64,000 bases of DNA from Lachnospiraceae bacterium (GTDB taxonomy: Bacteria > Bacillota > Clostridia > Lachnospirales > Lachnospiraceae), in assembly GCA_017465475.1 (NCBI GenBank), contig JAFTWC010000001.1, positions 1-64,000 on the forward strand, read 5' to 3'. Every line of letters starts with the position of its first letter. The first letter of the stretch is position 1. Made by a program: the position numbers and the translations under genes. The notes beneath the pieces are model-generated. The model worked only from the letters and a program-made list of their open reading frames with translations, was not told the DNA's origin and ran no database searches. Of the stretch, positions 35,398 through 45,041 are shown piece after piece.

Positions 35398-36517
35398 TTA
35401 ATCTTTTGTTTTCCCGGTTGCATTCCACCTTAAATACGCATTCATAAACGGATCCAGATTACCATCCAACACCGTCTGGGCATTGCCCACTTCTTCGTTG
35501 GTCCGATGATCTTTTACCATTGTATACGGTTGTAATACATAAGAACGAATCTGATTACCAAAGTTAATATCTCTGACTTCCCCACGGATACCGGATTCTT
35601 TCTCCGCGTTCTGTTGTTCCTGTAACAAGTACAGCTTTGCCTTTAACATCTGCATTGCTTTATCCTTATTTTGGAACTGGGAACGTTCATTCTGACACTG
35701 CACCACAATTCCCGTCGGCAAGTGGGTAATACGAATTGCGGAGGATGTCTTATTGACATGCTGTCCGCCGGCACCACTGGAACGATAAGTATCGATTCGT
35801 AAATCCTTCTCGTCGATTTCCACTTCCGGCGCTTCCTTCAAATCCGGCATAATATCACAGGATACAAAAGACGTCTGACGCTTTCCTGCCGCATTAAACG
35901 GAGAAATACGAACCAAGCGATGTACGCCGTGTTCGGATTTTAAATACCCGTAGGCATTCTCTCCGTGAATTTCCAACGTAACGGACTTATAGCCGGCTTC
36001 ATCTCCGTCCAAAAAATCAATTATTTCCGTCGTAAAACCACGCTTATCCGCCCAACGCTGGTACATCCGGCAAAGCATGGAGGCCCAGTCACAGCTTTCC
36101 GTACCGCCGGCACCTGCATGAAGTGTCAAAATGGCATCTTCCTTATCGTACTCATCACACAGCAACGTTGCCAAGTGCATCCGTTCATAATGGGCTTTAA
36201 ATAATTCCATAGCCTCCTGGGCTTCCGGCACCAAAGAAGCATCCCCGGACTCATATCCCATTTCCAGATACGTCTGTACATCTTCATACTCTGTCTTTAA
36301 ATTATCATAATCCGCCACCGCATCTTTGAGATTTTTCAGTTCTTTCATATAGCCCTGGGATTTATCCGCATCATCCCAAAAACCCGGTTCCTGCATAATT
36401 GCTTCTATTTCCTGAATCTTCTCACGCTTGCCGGAGAGGTCAAAGTGAATCCCCCATTTCAAGCAACGGTTTTTCAAAGCCGGTGAGTTCGAACTTAATC
36501 GCATCCAACTCTACCAT
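35398..36517 (-). CDS. prfB: Peptide chain release factor 2, with programmed +1 frameshift
   Basis: RF2 ends translation at UAA and UGA. The true start is ATG at 36517 (MVELDAIKFELTGFEKPLLE), with GAAGGTGAGCAG upstream. After 25 codons the frame hits CTT-TGA-C (36445-36439), the classic RF2 slip site, preceded by the SD-like GGGGG. A +1 shift continues as DLSGKREKIQEIEAIM, giving 372 residues. The anticodon-mimic SPF (RISPFNAAGKR) and catalytic GGQ (SSGAGGQHVNKT) are present. Its position after secA is the usual Firmicutes arrangement. A continuous reading from a spurious start would miss the first 25 residues. Confidence 0.97.
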
Positions 36518-36606
36518 CTGCTCACCTTCTTTCCTATATTTCCGCCTAACGCTCCGCAGCCTTTTGCGTATACGTTACACTTCTATGCCATTCCGTGTTA
36601 CTGCTT

Positions 36607-39177
36607 TTATGCATTTCTGCCGCAACACTTCTTATACTTTAATCCGCTTCCGCATGGGCACAAATCATTCGGCTGCACCTTCTTCTCGGTACGCTTTACC
36701 GGTCCCTTTGCAAGGGAATCGTCACGGTTGGTACCCGTTACCTTTGCTACCTGTTCACGCTCTACCTTCTGCTCGATACGAATATTCATCAATGCCTTTA
36801 CCGTATCTTCACTGATTGCCGCAATCATACCGGAGAACATTTCAAAGCCCTGGAACTTATACTCGGTAATCGGATCTCTCTGACCGTACGCCTGCACACC
36901 GATACCCTGACGAAGCTGATCCATATCATCGATATGATCCATCCATTTACGGTCGATGACACGAAGTAAAATAGCACGCTCTACTTCACGAAGCTGCTCC
37001 TTATCCGAGAACTCTGCTTCCTTTGCTTCGTAATGCTTTACCGTTTCTGCCTTTAACTGCTGAACCAATTCTTTCTTGGTCATATGCTTCTTCTGATCTT
37101 CCGTCAAACGAATCGGCTGAAGCGGTATAATCGGAAGCAAAATCGTGTTCAACTCACGAATATCCCAGTGCTCTGCGTCCTGGTCATCGCGGATACAGCT
37201 GTCCACGCAACCTTCTACCACATCGTTGGCCATCTTAAAGATGGTTTCACGCATATCTGCACCTTCCAACACCTGCTTACGTTCCCCGTAAATAATCTCT
37301 CTCTGTTCGTTATTTACGCGGTCATATTCCAACAAATTCTTACGAATACCGAAGTTATTGTTCTCGATCTTTTTCTGTGCCTTTTCCACAGCGGAGCTTA
37401 ACAGCTTATGCGTAATCTGCTCACCCTCCTGCATACCGAGGGAATTGAACATGGTAATCAAACGCTCGGAACCGAACAAACGCATCAAATCATCTTCCAG
37501 AGAAATGAAAAACTTCGATTCACCCGGGTCACCCTGACGTCCGGCACGACCGCGGAGCTGATTATCAATACGTCTGGACTCATGACGCTCTGTACCGATG
37601 ATTTTCAAACCACCCAGTTCTTTTACGCCTTCGCCCAACTTAATATCGGTACCACGACCTGCCATATTGGTAGCAATGGTAACTGCACCGCGCTGACCGG
37701 CATCCGCTACGATTTGTGCTTCCATTTCATGGAACTTCGCATTCAATACCTTGTGCGGAATGTTACGACGCTTTAACATATCACTCAGTTCTTCGGAAGC
37801 CTCAATGGTAATGGTACCTACAAGCACCGGCTGTCCCTTCGCATTTGCCTCTATAATTTCTTCTACAATTGCCTTTAATTTTTCACGACGGGTCTTATAA
37901 ACCACATCATCCTTATCAATACGGGCAATCGGACGATTGGTCGGAATTTCTACTACGTCCATACCATAAATCTCACGGAACTCTCTTTCCTCCGTAAGAG
38001 CGGTACCGGTCATACCCGATTTCTTGTCATACTTATTGAAGAAGTTCTGGAATGTAATGGTTGCAAGAGTCTTACTCTCTCTCTTTACCTTTACATGCTC
38101 CTTCGCTTCAATCGCCTGATGAAGACCGTCGGAATAACGTCTGCCCGGCATGATACGTCCGGTAAAGTCATCTACAATCAATACCTCATCATTCTGCACC
38201 ACATAATCCTTATCTCTTGCCATAAGGTAGTGCGCACGCAACGCCAAAATGATATTATGCTGGATTTCCATATTCTCTGCATCCGCAAGGTTTTCGATTT
38301 GGAAAAATCTTTCCACCTTCTGCACACCCTGCTCCGTCAGATTAATGTTCTTATCCTTCTCATTTACAACAAAGTCACCTTCCTCCTGAAGCTCTTCACC
38401 CATGATAAGCTCCATCTTGGTCAGTTCTTTTTCTTTACCCTTAATAAGCTGTCTTGCTAAAATATCACAAGCCTGATACAAACTGGTGGACTTCCCGCTT
38501 TGTCCGGAAATAATGAGCGGCGTACGGGCTTCGTCGATTAATACGGAGTCAACCTCATCGATGATGGCATAATGAAGACCACGCATAACCAGCTGCTCTT
38601 TGTACATTACCATGTTGTCACGAAGATAATCGAAGCCGAACTCGTTATTGGTACCGTACGTAATGTCACAGTTATATGCCGCACGTCTTTCGTCATTGCT
38701 CATGTTATTCAAGATACAACCCACGGTTAATCCCAGGAAGGTAAACACCTGTCCCATCCACTCGGAGTCTCGCTTTGCAAGGTAGTCGTTTACGGTAACG
38801 ATGTGAACACCTTCGCCGTCTAACGCATTCAAGTAGGCCGGCAAAAGCTCGGTCTGAGTCTTACCTTCACCGGTACGCATCTCTACGATACGCCCCTGAT
38901 GTAAAATAATACCGCCGAGAATCTGTACGTCATAATGACGCTGACCCAGCACACGCTTCGTTGCTTCACGCACCACCGCATATGCTTCCGGCATTAAAGA
39001 CTCTTTGGTCTCACCCTTTGCAAGACGTTCTTTAAACTCTGCAGTCTTTGCACAAAGCGCCTCATCCGACAATACGGCAACCGACTCCTCCAACTTATTT
39101 ATTTTCTCCAAAATCGGACGAACAATCTTTATTTCTCTTTCGCTGTGTGTCCCGAAAATTTTCTGTAATAAACTCAT
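36607..39177 (-). CDS. secA: Preprotein translocase ATPase SecA
   Basis: 856-residue SecA, the motor that drives proteins through SecYEG. Walker A is [11 protein letters not shown] (about residue 101 onward), Walker B is [18 protein letters not shown], and the helicase-like motif is [15 protein letters not shown]. The C-terminal zinc/SecB-binding tail is present ([13 protein letters not shown]). AGGAGAGAACAG precedes the ATG. It lies between hpf and prfB, as in many Firmicutes. Confidence 0.98.
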   Translation of the reverse strand: MSLLQKIFGTHSEREIKIVRPILEKINKLEESVAVLSDEALCAKTAEFKERLAKGETKESLMPEAYAVVREATKRVLGQRHYDVQILGGIILHQGRIVEMRTGEGKTQTELLPAYLNALDGEGVHIVTVNDYLAKRDSEWMGQVFTFLGLTVGCILNNMSNDERRAAYNCDITYGTNNEFGFDYLRDNMVMYKEQLVMRGLHYAIIDEVDSVLIDEARTPLIISGQSGKSTSLYQACDILARQLIKGKEKELTKMELIMGEELQEEGDFVVNEKDKNINLTEQGVQKVERFFQIENLADAENMEIQHNIILALRAHYLMARDKDYVVQNDEVLIVDDFTGRIMPGRRYSDGLHQAIEAKEHVKVKRESKTLATITFQNFFNKYDKKSGMTGTALTEEREFREIYGMDVVEIPTNRPIARIDKDDVVYKTRREKLKAIVEEIIEANAKGQPVLVGTITIEASEELSDMLKRRNIPHKVLNAKFHEMEAQIVADAGQRGAVTIATNMAGRGTDIKLGEGVKELGGLKIIGTERHESRRIDNQLRGRAGRQGDPGESKFFISLEDDLMRLFGSERLITMFNSLGMQEGEQITHKLLSSAVEKAQKKIENNNFGIRKNLLEYDRVNNEQREIIYGERKQVLEGADMRETIFKMANDVVEGCVDSCIRDDQDAEHWDIRELNTILLPIIPLQPIRLTEDQKKHMTKKELVQQLKAETVKHYEAKEAEFSDKEQLREVERAILLRVIDRKWMDHIDDMDQLRQGIGVQAYGQRDPITEYKFQGFEMFSGMIAAISEDTVKALMNIRIEQKVEREQVAKVTGTNRDDSLAKGPVKRTEKKVQPNDLCPCGSGLKYKKCCGRNA

Positions 39178-39339
39178 CTGTTCTCTCCTAACAATTCCTT
39201 TCTATGCTTATAAGATCCGTGTTCAGCATACACGACACCCATAATAAGTTATTGTAACATTTCTAACGGATTAAATCAACCTTTTCATGGAATGTTTACA
39301 TTCTTTTTACAAGAGAGACATACTTCCGGAAAACGCAAA

Positions 39340-39367
39340 CCAGCGCACGGCATTTACCGTGCGCTGG
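39340..39367 (-). terminator. Terminator of hpf
   Basis: CCAGCGCACGG and CCGTGCGCTGG form a perfect 11-bp stem with a 6-nt loop. On the minus strand it is followed by TTTGCGTTTT, about 45 bp after the hpf stop. Confidence 0.8.
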
Positions 39368-39411
39368 CCATGTCAAAAGAAGGGGAACGAACGCGACCGA
39401 ATGTCGCAATA

Positions 39412-39939
39412 TCAATACTCAGGTTCAATCAAACCGTAGGTATTGCCTTTTCTCTTATAAACAACGTTTACTTCATCGGTCTCCGCATTACGGAATACGA
39501 AGAAATCATGTCCTAAAAGCTCCATCTGTACACAAGCCTCTTCGATATCCATCGGCTTCATGGCGAAACGCTTGGAACGAACAATCTTGATTTCATCTTC
39601 CTCACCGGTTTCTTCTTCAAGAAATACCTGACTGAGAGCCATAGCCGACTGCTTCTGATCCACAATTTTATTCTTGTATTTTCTGAGCTGACGCTCCAAT
39701 ACAGCCTCTACTAAATCAATGGAAGCATACATATCGTTGCTTACCTGCTCTGCGCGGATGATGGTTCCCTTAATCGGGATGGTAACCTCAATGCGTTGTC
39801 TGTCCTTTTCTACACTTAAGGTCACATTCACTTCGGTATCCGGTGTAAAATAACGTTCCAACTTGGATAATTTATCGATTACCGCTTCTCTTAATCCGTT
39901 TGTAATTTCAATGTTCTTTCCGCTTACTGTGTAATTCAT
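39412..39939 (-). CDS. hpf: Ribosome hibernation promoting factor, long form
   Basis: A 175-residue long-form HPF that dimerises 70S ribosomes into inactive 100S particles in slow growth. The N-terminal S30AE domain runs from MNYTVSGKNIEITNGLREAV to about residue 95. An acidic linker follows (EEETGEEDE), then the C-terminal dimerisation domain (RSKRFAMKPMDIEEACVQM to YGLIEPEY). The start at 39939 follows AAAAAAAGGAGCTGGTATTT; an ATG at 40056 lies outside the family's N-terminus. It has its own promoter and precedes secA. Confidence 0.96.
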   Translation of the reverse strand: MNYTVSGKNIEITNGLREAVIDKLSKLERYFTPDTEVNVTLSVEKDRQRIEVTIPIKGTIIRAEQVSNDMYASIDLVEAVLERQLRKYKNKIVDQKQSAMALSQVFLEEETGEEDEIKIVRSKRFAMKPMDIEEACVQMELLGHDFFVFRNAETDEVNVVYKRKGNTYGLIEPEY

Positions 39940-40021
39940 AAATACCAGCTCCTTTTTTTCTGTGATTGGTTCTGCCTTACAGAAATGAAGCAGCTCCTTC
40001 TCCCTCCTGCCTCTTGAATAA

Positions 40022-40050
40022 ATTATAACACAGTGCCCTTTAAATAGCAA
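40022..40050 (-). promoter_or_regulatory. Sigma-A promoter of hpf
   Basis: Minus strand: -35 TTGCTA (40050-40045), 17-bp spacer, -10 TATAAT (40027-40022). The leader is about 75 nt. Confidence 0.65.
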
Positions 40051-40214
40051 GTACAATTTTATATTTTTTCGTTGTATTGTTCGTTTATTTTTTCAGTTTT
40101 GCAAATAATTCATCTCTTTTACTCGTTATATGACATTTACTGCCAAATTCCGCTTTCCTTCTCATTTGTCCAAAAAAGCCAAAGTACGACAGAACATTTC
40201 TTTTCTCCCCTTTT

Positions 40215-40383
40215 TTTGTGATTTTATCACAAATCCCAAAACAAACTTTCGACCTTGACAACCTTTTTCATATTCCACACTTGTGGTACTTTTCTGTGTA
40301 TATTGTGGATAACTTCGTGTATAACTCTATTTTCCATACCTTTTCCCTGTTTTTTGTGGGGATAACTTTCCGTTTTATCCACA
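40215..40383. promoter_or_regulatory. DnaA-box-like cluster in the hpf upstream region
   Basis: Two perfect TTATCCACA boxes in opposite orientation (40304-40312 minus, 40375-40383 plus), one with a single mismatch (CGTGTATAA, 40316-40324) and weaker relatives near 40271 and 40355. They are grouped within about 110 bp of AT-rich DNA. A TTTGTGAT-TTT-ATCACAAA hairpin lies at 40215-40233. Further AT-rich sequence runs to 40506. No dnaA or dnaN is present nearby, so this need not be the chromosomal origin. The region 39940-40506 holds no convincing gene. Confidence 0.5.
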
Positions 40384-40506
40384 AGCCTCCTTGAACGTTC
40401 TTCCTTCATTTTATTTCTTTGCATCGTCCTTTTGTACAGTTTGCACAAAACAGCACTTGTCAATACCACTTTGAATTTTTTTTATTTTCTTTATTTTCAA
40501 AACATT

Positions 40507-41403
40507 TTACCAAGGAAATTGATAGGGTTCTCTATACTGTAATGTCTTAAAAGTGTATCCCTCTGCAAGCAAACGTTCTATAATTTCCGGCAACACTTCT
40601 GCGGTTAAATTACTGCATGGTGAATCATGTAACAGAATAATCGGGTATTTCTGTCCCTCAATAGTATCAAATATATTCTTTTTGATAGATGCCGCCGTAG
40701 GTGTCCCTACAGAATCCTCGCCGCTTACACTCCAGTCATATCCCAGAAATCCTCGCCGTTTCATTTCTTCTTTCAGCTCCTCCTTAATCGGATTGATGTA
40801 AGTGCTGTAGCTTCCGCCGGGAAAGCGATATATCCCGGGACACTCCCCGAACAGCTCTACAAAACGTGCAGCCAATTTATCATAATCCTTTAAAAACGCA
40901 TCTACCGAATGATAGATTTGCTCGTAACTATGAGTTTCCGTATGCATTCCCAGCATATGTCCTTCTTCCAACGCCCGCTTTACGGTTTCCACTCCGTCCT
41001 CCGTCAAATTTTCCCCGATTACAAAAAAGGTAGCATTAATATCGTATTTCTTCAACGTGTCCAGAATTTTCTTTGTATTTCTGCTGGGACCGTCATCAAA
41101 GGTCAGAAACACCGTTTTTTCCGGAAGCTCCTGTCTCGTAATTTCTCCTTTTGCATATAAATACGGATACGCTTCTGTTTTGCTGACAAAATCCTCCTCC
41201 CGGCTTTCCGCCCCCGTCTTCCCATCCCGGTTCTCTGCAATCGTGTTTTCCTCCAACACATTTTGGGAAAGTACATCCGCCTGTGCCACCTCGTATTCCT
41301 TTTGTTTTACCCGATTTTCTTTTGCCCATTCCGCCACAGCCAGATTTGCCAACACAAGCGCCAGCACCAATGTACCTCCGCGGATAATTCTTCGTTTCAA
41401 CAT
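40507..41403 (-). CDS. Polysaccharide deacetylase (NodB domain), membrane-anchored
   Basis: A 298-residue peptidoglycan- or chitin-deacetylase-like enzyme. An N-terminal signal anchor (IIRGGTLVLALVLANLAVAE) is followed by a linker of about 70 residues and a NodB domain. Catalytic and metal motifs are LTFDDGPSRNT (Asp-Asp), MHTETHSYEQ (two His), RFPGGSYS and LLHDSP. It probably acts on cell-wall glycan outside the membrane. I use ATG 41403 (MLKRRIIRGG). Its only SD-like sequence, TGGGG, lies inside the 3' arm of the upstream terminator hairpin; a GTG at 41415 is an alternative. Confidence 0.88.
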   Translation of the reverse strand: MLKRRIIRGGTLVLALVLANLAVAEWAKENRVKQKEYEVAQADVLSQNVLEENTIAENRDGKTGAESREEDFVSKTEAYPYLYAKGEITRQELPEKTVFLTFDDGPSRNTKKILDTLKKYDINATFFVIGENLTEDGVETVKRALEEGHMLGMHTETHSYEQIYHSVDAFLKDYDKLAARFVELFGECPGIYRFPGGSYSTYINPIKEELKEEMKRRGFLGYDWSVSGEDSVGTPTAASIKKNIFDTIEGQKYPIILLHDSPCSNLTAEVLPEIIERLLAEGYTFKTLQYREPYQFPW

Positions 41404-41449
41404 AAAAAGCCCCACAGTGCATCATCAGTTTATCTTATGCACTGTGGGG
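41404..41449 (-). terminator. Terminator hairpin of purE overlapping the next gene's start region
   Basis: Minus strand: CCCCACAGTGCAT (41449-41437), 14-nt loop, ATGCACTGTGGGG (41422-41410), then CTTTTT immediately before the deacetylase ATG. It is a perfect 13-bp stem. Transcripts starting upstream of it would have the SD-like TGGGG hidden in the stem. Confidence 0.85.
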
Positions 41450-41495
41450 TTGTCCTCTGAACTATTACCGTGATGAGAAACACACTATACGGCAC

Positions 41496-42008
41496 TTACA
41501 TTTCCTTTAAATAAGTCTCATAGCCTACTTTTTCGATTTTCTCTTTCTTCTTTTCCACGCCGGCCTTTAACTCATCTTTATAAGCCTCAATCTTTGCAAG
41601 CAACGCATCATCCGAAACTGCAAGCATCTTTGCAGCAAGAATACCTGCATTCTGTGCACCGTCGATTGCTACGGTTGCCACCGGAATACCGGACGGCATC
41701 TGTACAATGGAATACAAGGAATCCACACCGCTTAAGGTCTTAGTGTGAATCGGTACGCCAATAACCGGAAGCGGGAAAATAGCCGCACACATACCCGGAA
41801 GATGTGCCGCGCCGCCTGCGCCTGCAATAATCACCTTAAATCCCTTTTCCTTTGCGGACTTTGCATAATCAAAAAAAGTATCCGGCATACGGTGCGCGGA
41901 AATCACCGTAACCTCATAAGAAATACCAAACTTGTCCAACATCTGTGCAGCCTTGCTCATTACCGGCAAATCGGAATCGCTGCCCATTACAATACCTACC
42001 TGTGCCAT
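41496..42008 (-). CDS. purE: N5-carboxyaminoimidazole ribonucleotide mutase
   Basis: 170-residue PurE, which moves the carboxyl group in N5-CAIR to form CAIR in purine biosynthesis. Motifs are [14 protein letters not shown] at the N-terminus, VISAHRMPD (active-site His) and [14 protein letters not shown], with GVPI and [13 protein letters not shown] later. The ATG at 42008 (MAQVGIVMG) follows AAGGAAGGATAGTAGT. No purK or other purine gene is adjacent here. A strong terminator follows. Confidence 0.96.
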   Translation of the reverse strand: MAQVGIVMGSDSDLPVMSKAAQMLDKFGISYEVTVISAHRMPDTFFDYAKSAKEKGFKVIIAGAGGAAHLPGMCAAIFPLPVIGVPIHTKTLSGVDSLYSIVQMPSGIPVATVAIDGAQNAGILAAKMLAVSDDALLAKIEAYKDELKAGVEKKKEKIEKVGYETYLKEM

Positions 42009-42090
42009 ACTACTATCCTTCCTTTTCCTTTTTTCTTTTCCCCATCGTATCATACCCTTCTAAAAATTGCAACTTAAAATCATATTATTT

Positions 42091-44154
42091 CTATTCCAAT
42101 GCTTCATTTAACAGTTCCGTACCGGCCAGTACAAACCGCCCTTCCTTAATAATCACAATTTCTTTTCCATCCTCACAAAGTGCAGTAATCTCTCCCAATT
42201 CATCATACGGAATCGTAATATCCGTGTGACAATGGAAATATGCCTTTTCCGGCTCCGTATGACGAAGCTCGGCACATTCGTTTGTCCTTGCCACAATCTC
42301 TTTTCCGTCCGGATTATATACTTTGTGATCCTCACTGTGAGAATAACAGGTGTCACCAATAGCAAAATGCGGACCGGTTTTCTCTGCGATTAAAATCGGC
42401 AGAACATCTGCAATACCGAACCGTTTCCCCATGGTATATGCGATGGTGTTGGTTCCGATGGCAAATTCTCCCAGTGGAAGCCATTCATGATTCTTTAACA
42501 GATTTTCTTTTATAAACTTTTCATTTTCTTCCTTCTCGACATAATTTTCGCAGGAATATGCCGTAGTCTTGCCGTCCTTAAAACTGATTTCAAGATTCTT
42601 ATATTCCGTGCCATCCAGGAAAACGCTCGTCACATGTAACACACCGTCTGTTCCTTTCAACACCGGGGAAGTAAATACCTCTCCCGCCGGAATATTCACA
42701 TCCGCCGTACAGTTTTCAAAAATCGTTTCCTTTTCCGGATTATTTAACTCCCACAGCTGTACCGTAATATCCGTCCGGTTTTCTCCTCTTCCGGTGACAC
42801 GCACCGCCCGGGCCCGGTCCAAAGCATCAATAATACACTGTTGTACCTTTCGGTACACCTCGTTATCCAACTGATTCAGTCGCATGGTTTCATTAAAAAT
42901 ATCTCCAAACTTCTCCCCGATGGACGGAAGCGGGTATGCTACAATGGTAAAGGATGTCTGCTCCGACGGAATATAGCGTTCCGCCAAAGCTCCCATTCTT
43001 CCCGTAGATTCCACCTTCAAGCGCTGCTGACGCTTATCCAACACAACTGCTTCTGCACGATTTTTCGGAAGCGGCAATCGTTCTCCGAAGGTTTCCAACA
43101 CCAACGGACCGGCGTACAACGACAACATTTCTTTTTTTGCTTCGTATACTCTGTGAGCCGCAGTTTCTTTTCTCACATACCACTGTTTATCTGCCAAAAG
43201 CCCTTCATCATTCCGGTGGTCATAATCATACTGAATATTTACATTCGTTACCGTATAGCCGGACTTTCTGGCATGACGTCCGTTCACCGGCGTACGTACT
43301 GCCGTTACATTTAATCCTTCCTGTTCCAAAAGAAGAATCACTGCTTTCATTACCCGTTCAAATCCGACGGCATACCGAAGTCCCACGGTCTGTCCCTTGG
43401 AAAGCGGCACCCGCATCACCTGAAATCCCCGCAAATATCCTCCCACCACATTCTCTGCCATGGCGTTAATCTTTGCTTCCGGAAGACTTCGCAAGTACGC
43501 AGCAATGCCCATTTCGTTCTCCGTAATATATTCTCCGTAACGATACAGATAACGCAAATCCGTTTTCTCCGCTTCCATAATAATATCTTTTACAAAGGTA
43601 TGGTTCGGATTAAACTGTTCCTCTGCTCTCCAAGCCAAAAACAACTCTGCATTATCCGTTTCAAAGGAATACAATGCCTCTCTGCATTCTTTAAACGTAT
43701 ACTCATGATATTCTTCAAAATAATTATACAATTCAATCAACAGTTCCGCTGCCATTACCGTAAATAACAGGTTCCCTTCTGCCGCATAAAAGATTTGGGC
43801 ATTCAGTTTTGCTGCTATATAGGTAAGCAGTCTTCCGTACTTCTTACCGTACTTTTTTACCGTATAGGCAGGATTGGAAAAACTCTCTTCATAATGTTCC
43901 GGCACAACTTCGCTGTAAAGTTCGTCAAAACGCGCCTTACACACCGCTTCCGTCAACGTAAAAAAGGAACCCTCTTTCACGTCCTTTACATAGTCAAAAA
44001 TTCGCAACATCTTCCTCGCCTGGGCCGAAAAAAACTCACGATATTCTTCCGGCACCGTCTGTTCCGTAATCATACTCTGCAAACGTTCCGTACATAGAAG
44101 GAGACGTTCCTTTGTATCCTCCTCATTGCTCCACACTTCCGCATAATCTTCCAT
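42091..44154 (-). CDS. M29-like metallo-aminopeptidase with N-terminal extension
   Basis: A 687-residue protein. The C-terminal half matches the thermophilic-aminopeptidase (M29) family: NIPAGEVFTSPVLKGTDGVL (metal Glu), LGEFAIGTNT, EKTGPHFAIGDTCYSHSED (His) and FHCHTDITIPYD (His, Asp). M29 enzymes are usually about 400 residues, so the N-terminal 270 residues are an extra, mostly helical domain. It likely trims peptides in the cytoplasm. The ATG at 44154 follows AGAGAGGTACTGTGTG, with a GTG one codon earlier. The nearest genes are unrelated. Confidence 0.8.
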   Translation of the reverse strand: MEDYAEVWSNEEDTKERLLLCTERLQSMITEQTVPEEYREFFSAQARKMLRIFDYVKDVKEGSFFTLTEAVCKARFDELYSEVVPEHYEESFSNPAYTVKKYGKKYGRLLTYIAAKLNAQIFYAAEGNLLFTVMAAELLIELYNYFEEYHEYTFKECREALYSFETDNAELFLAWRAEEQFNPNHTFVKDIIMEAEKTDLRYLYRYGEYITENEMGIAAYLRSLPEAKINAMAENVVGGYLRGFQVMRVPLSKGQTVGLRYAVGFERVMKAVILLLEQEGLNVTAVRTPVNGRHARKSGYTVTNVNIQYDYDHRNDEGLLADKQWYVRKETAAHRVYEAKKEMLSLYAGPLVLETFGERLPLPKNRAEAVVLDKRQQRLKVESTGRMGALAERYIPSEQTSFTIVAYPLPSIGEKFGDIFNETMRLNQLDNEVYRKVQQCIIDALDRARAVRVTGRGENRTDITVQLWELNNPEKETIFENCTADVNIPAGEVFTSPVLKGTDGVLHVTSVFLDGTEYKNLEISFKDGKTTAYSCENYVEKEENEKFIKENLLKNHEWLPLGEFAIGTNTIAYTMGKRFGIADVLPILIAEKTGPHFAIGDTCYSHSEDHKVYNPDGKEIVARTNECAELRHTEPEKAYFHCHTDITIPYDELGEITALCEDGKEIVIIKEGRFVLAGTELLNEALE

Positions 44155-44178
44155 CACACAGTACCTCTCTTTCTCAAC

Positions 44179-44517
44179 TTACAATCCTAATATATATAAA
44201 CAGAACAAGAACACAAACAGCACGCCGGAAATCACCAGACCCGCAAAGGGAATCGTGGTGTACACATCCTGTTCCTTTAGGCCCTTAAGGCTCAGAGAAA
44301 ACGCTCCTGCCGAAAGTGCCGCCACAAAGATCCCCATTGCTCCAACGATGCTTCCCGCCTCACCTTTTGCCACGGCCGAAACCACACACAATATTATAAA
44401 TACAGTCACACCGATCAGCGCCAGTACAAAACCTGCAATCCCCTTCCGGGAACGTTTCCTGCTGTGAAAATGCATTCCGTCACGGCTTCCTTTTTTAAAC
44501 AATATATCCTCACTCAT
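44179..44517 (-). CDS. Small three-helix membrane protein (DUF6142-like)
   Basis: A 112-residue protein with a basic N-terminus (KKGSRDGMHFHSRKRSRKG) and three hydrophobic helices (about residues 28-50, 57-77 and 90-111). It resembles the DUF6142 family of Lachnospiraceae, function unknown. Its ATG overlaps the VanZ-family stop (ATGA), so the two are translated in tandem. AAAGGGGAAGAAACG precedes the start. Confidence 0.7.
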   Translation of the reverse strand: MSEDILFKKGSRDGMHFHSRKRSRKGIAGFVLALIGVTVFIILCVVSAVAKGEAGSIVGAMGIFVAALSAGAFSLSLKGLKEQDVYTTIPFAGLVISGVLFVFLFCLYILGL

Positions 44518-44966
44518 CGTTTCTTCCCCTTTCTTCCCAACAGTATCTTGTAACACCAATATCCCAACACGCCTCCCAGCGTATTCAATATCAAATCATC
44601 CACATCAAAAGCTCCGGTCCTTGATACCAGTTGCAGACTTTCCGCACAGAGTGTCAGTAAAAAGCTGAATACCAACACCTTTCCCGTATGCATTTTGTAT
44701 TCCGTAATGAGGGGTAACAAAAAACCAAAGGGCATAAATGCCACAATATTTCCTGCAATATTGGTGATTACATACCGATAGCCCACCATGTCCACATGTT
44801 CTATCGCCCGTTTGATTTCCAAAAAAGGCTCCAAATTATACCGGTATCCCATCTCCATGGTACGGCCGTAGGCACTGCTGAAAAACAGCAAATAGGCAAG
44901 CAACAACAAATATGCCAAAAAGGCAAGAATGGCCACACATCGCAATGTTTCCTTCTTTTTACTCAT
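44514..44966 (-). CDS. VanZ-family membrane protein
   Basis: A 150-residue integral membrane protein with four helices. Family features are the loop NLEPFLEIKRAIE after helix 1, NIAGNIVAFMPFGFLLPL in helix 2, and CAESLQLVSRTGAFDVDDLILNTLGGVLGY at the C-terminus. VanZ in its original context raises teicoplanin resistance, but most members have no known role. GAAAGGAGGAAGCAACA precedes the ATG. It is coupled to the small DUF6142-like gene. Confidence 0.92.
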   Translation of the reverse strand: MSKKKETLRCVAILAFLAYLLLLAYLLFFSSAYGRTMEMGYRYNLEPFLEIKRAIEHVDMVGYRYVITNIAGNIVAFMPFGFLLPLITEYKMHTGKVLVFSFLLTLCAESLQLVSRTGAFDVDDLILNTLGGVLGYWCYKILLGRKGKKR

Positions 44967-45041
44967 TGTTGCTTCCTCCTTTCTGTTGTTATTCTTGCTA
45001 CTCTCGCGTCAACTATCCGAACATACCGACCCGTCGATATC

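Noticed and set aside
40227-40469. 80-codon open frame on the minus strand in the hpf upstream region
   Set aside because: No good ribosome site, it runs through the DnaA-like boxes, and its composition (many Lys/His/Arg, no fold-like pattern) does not look like a protein.
40057-40506. Chromosomal origin of replication
   Set aside because: dnaA, dnaN and rpmH are absent and hpf-secA-prfB is not an origin neighbourhood; only a box cluster can be claimed.
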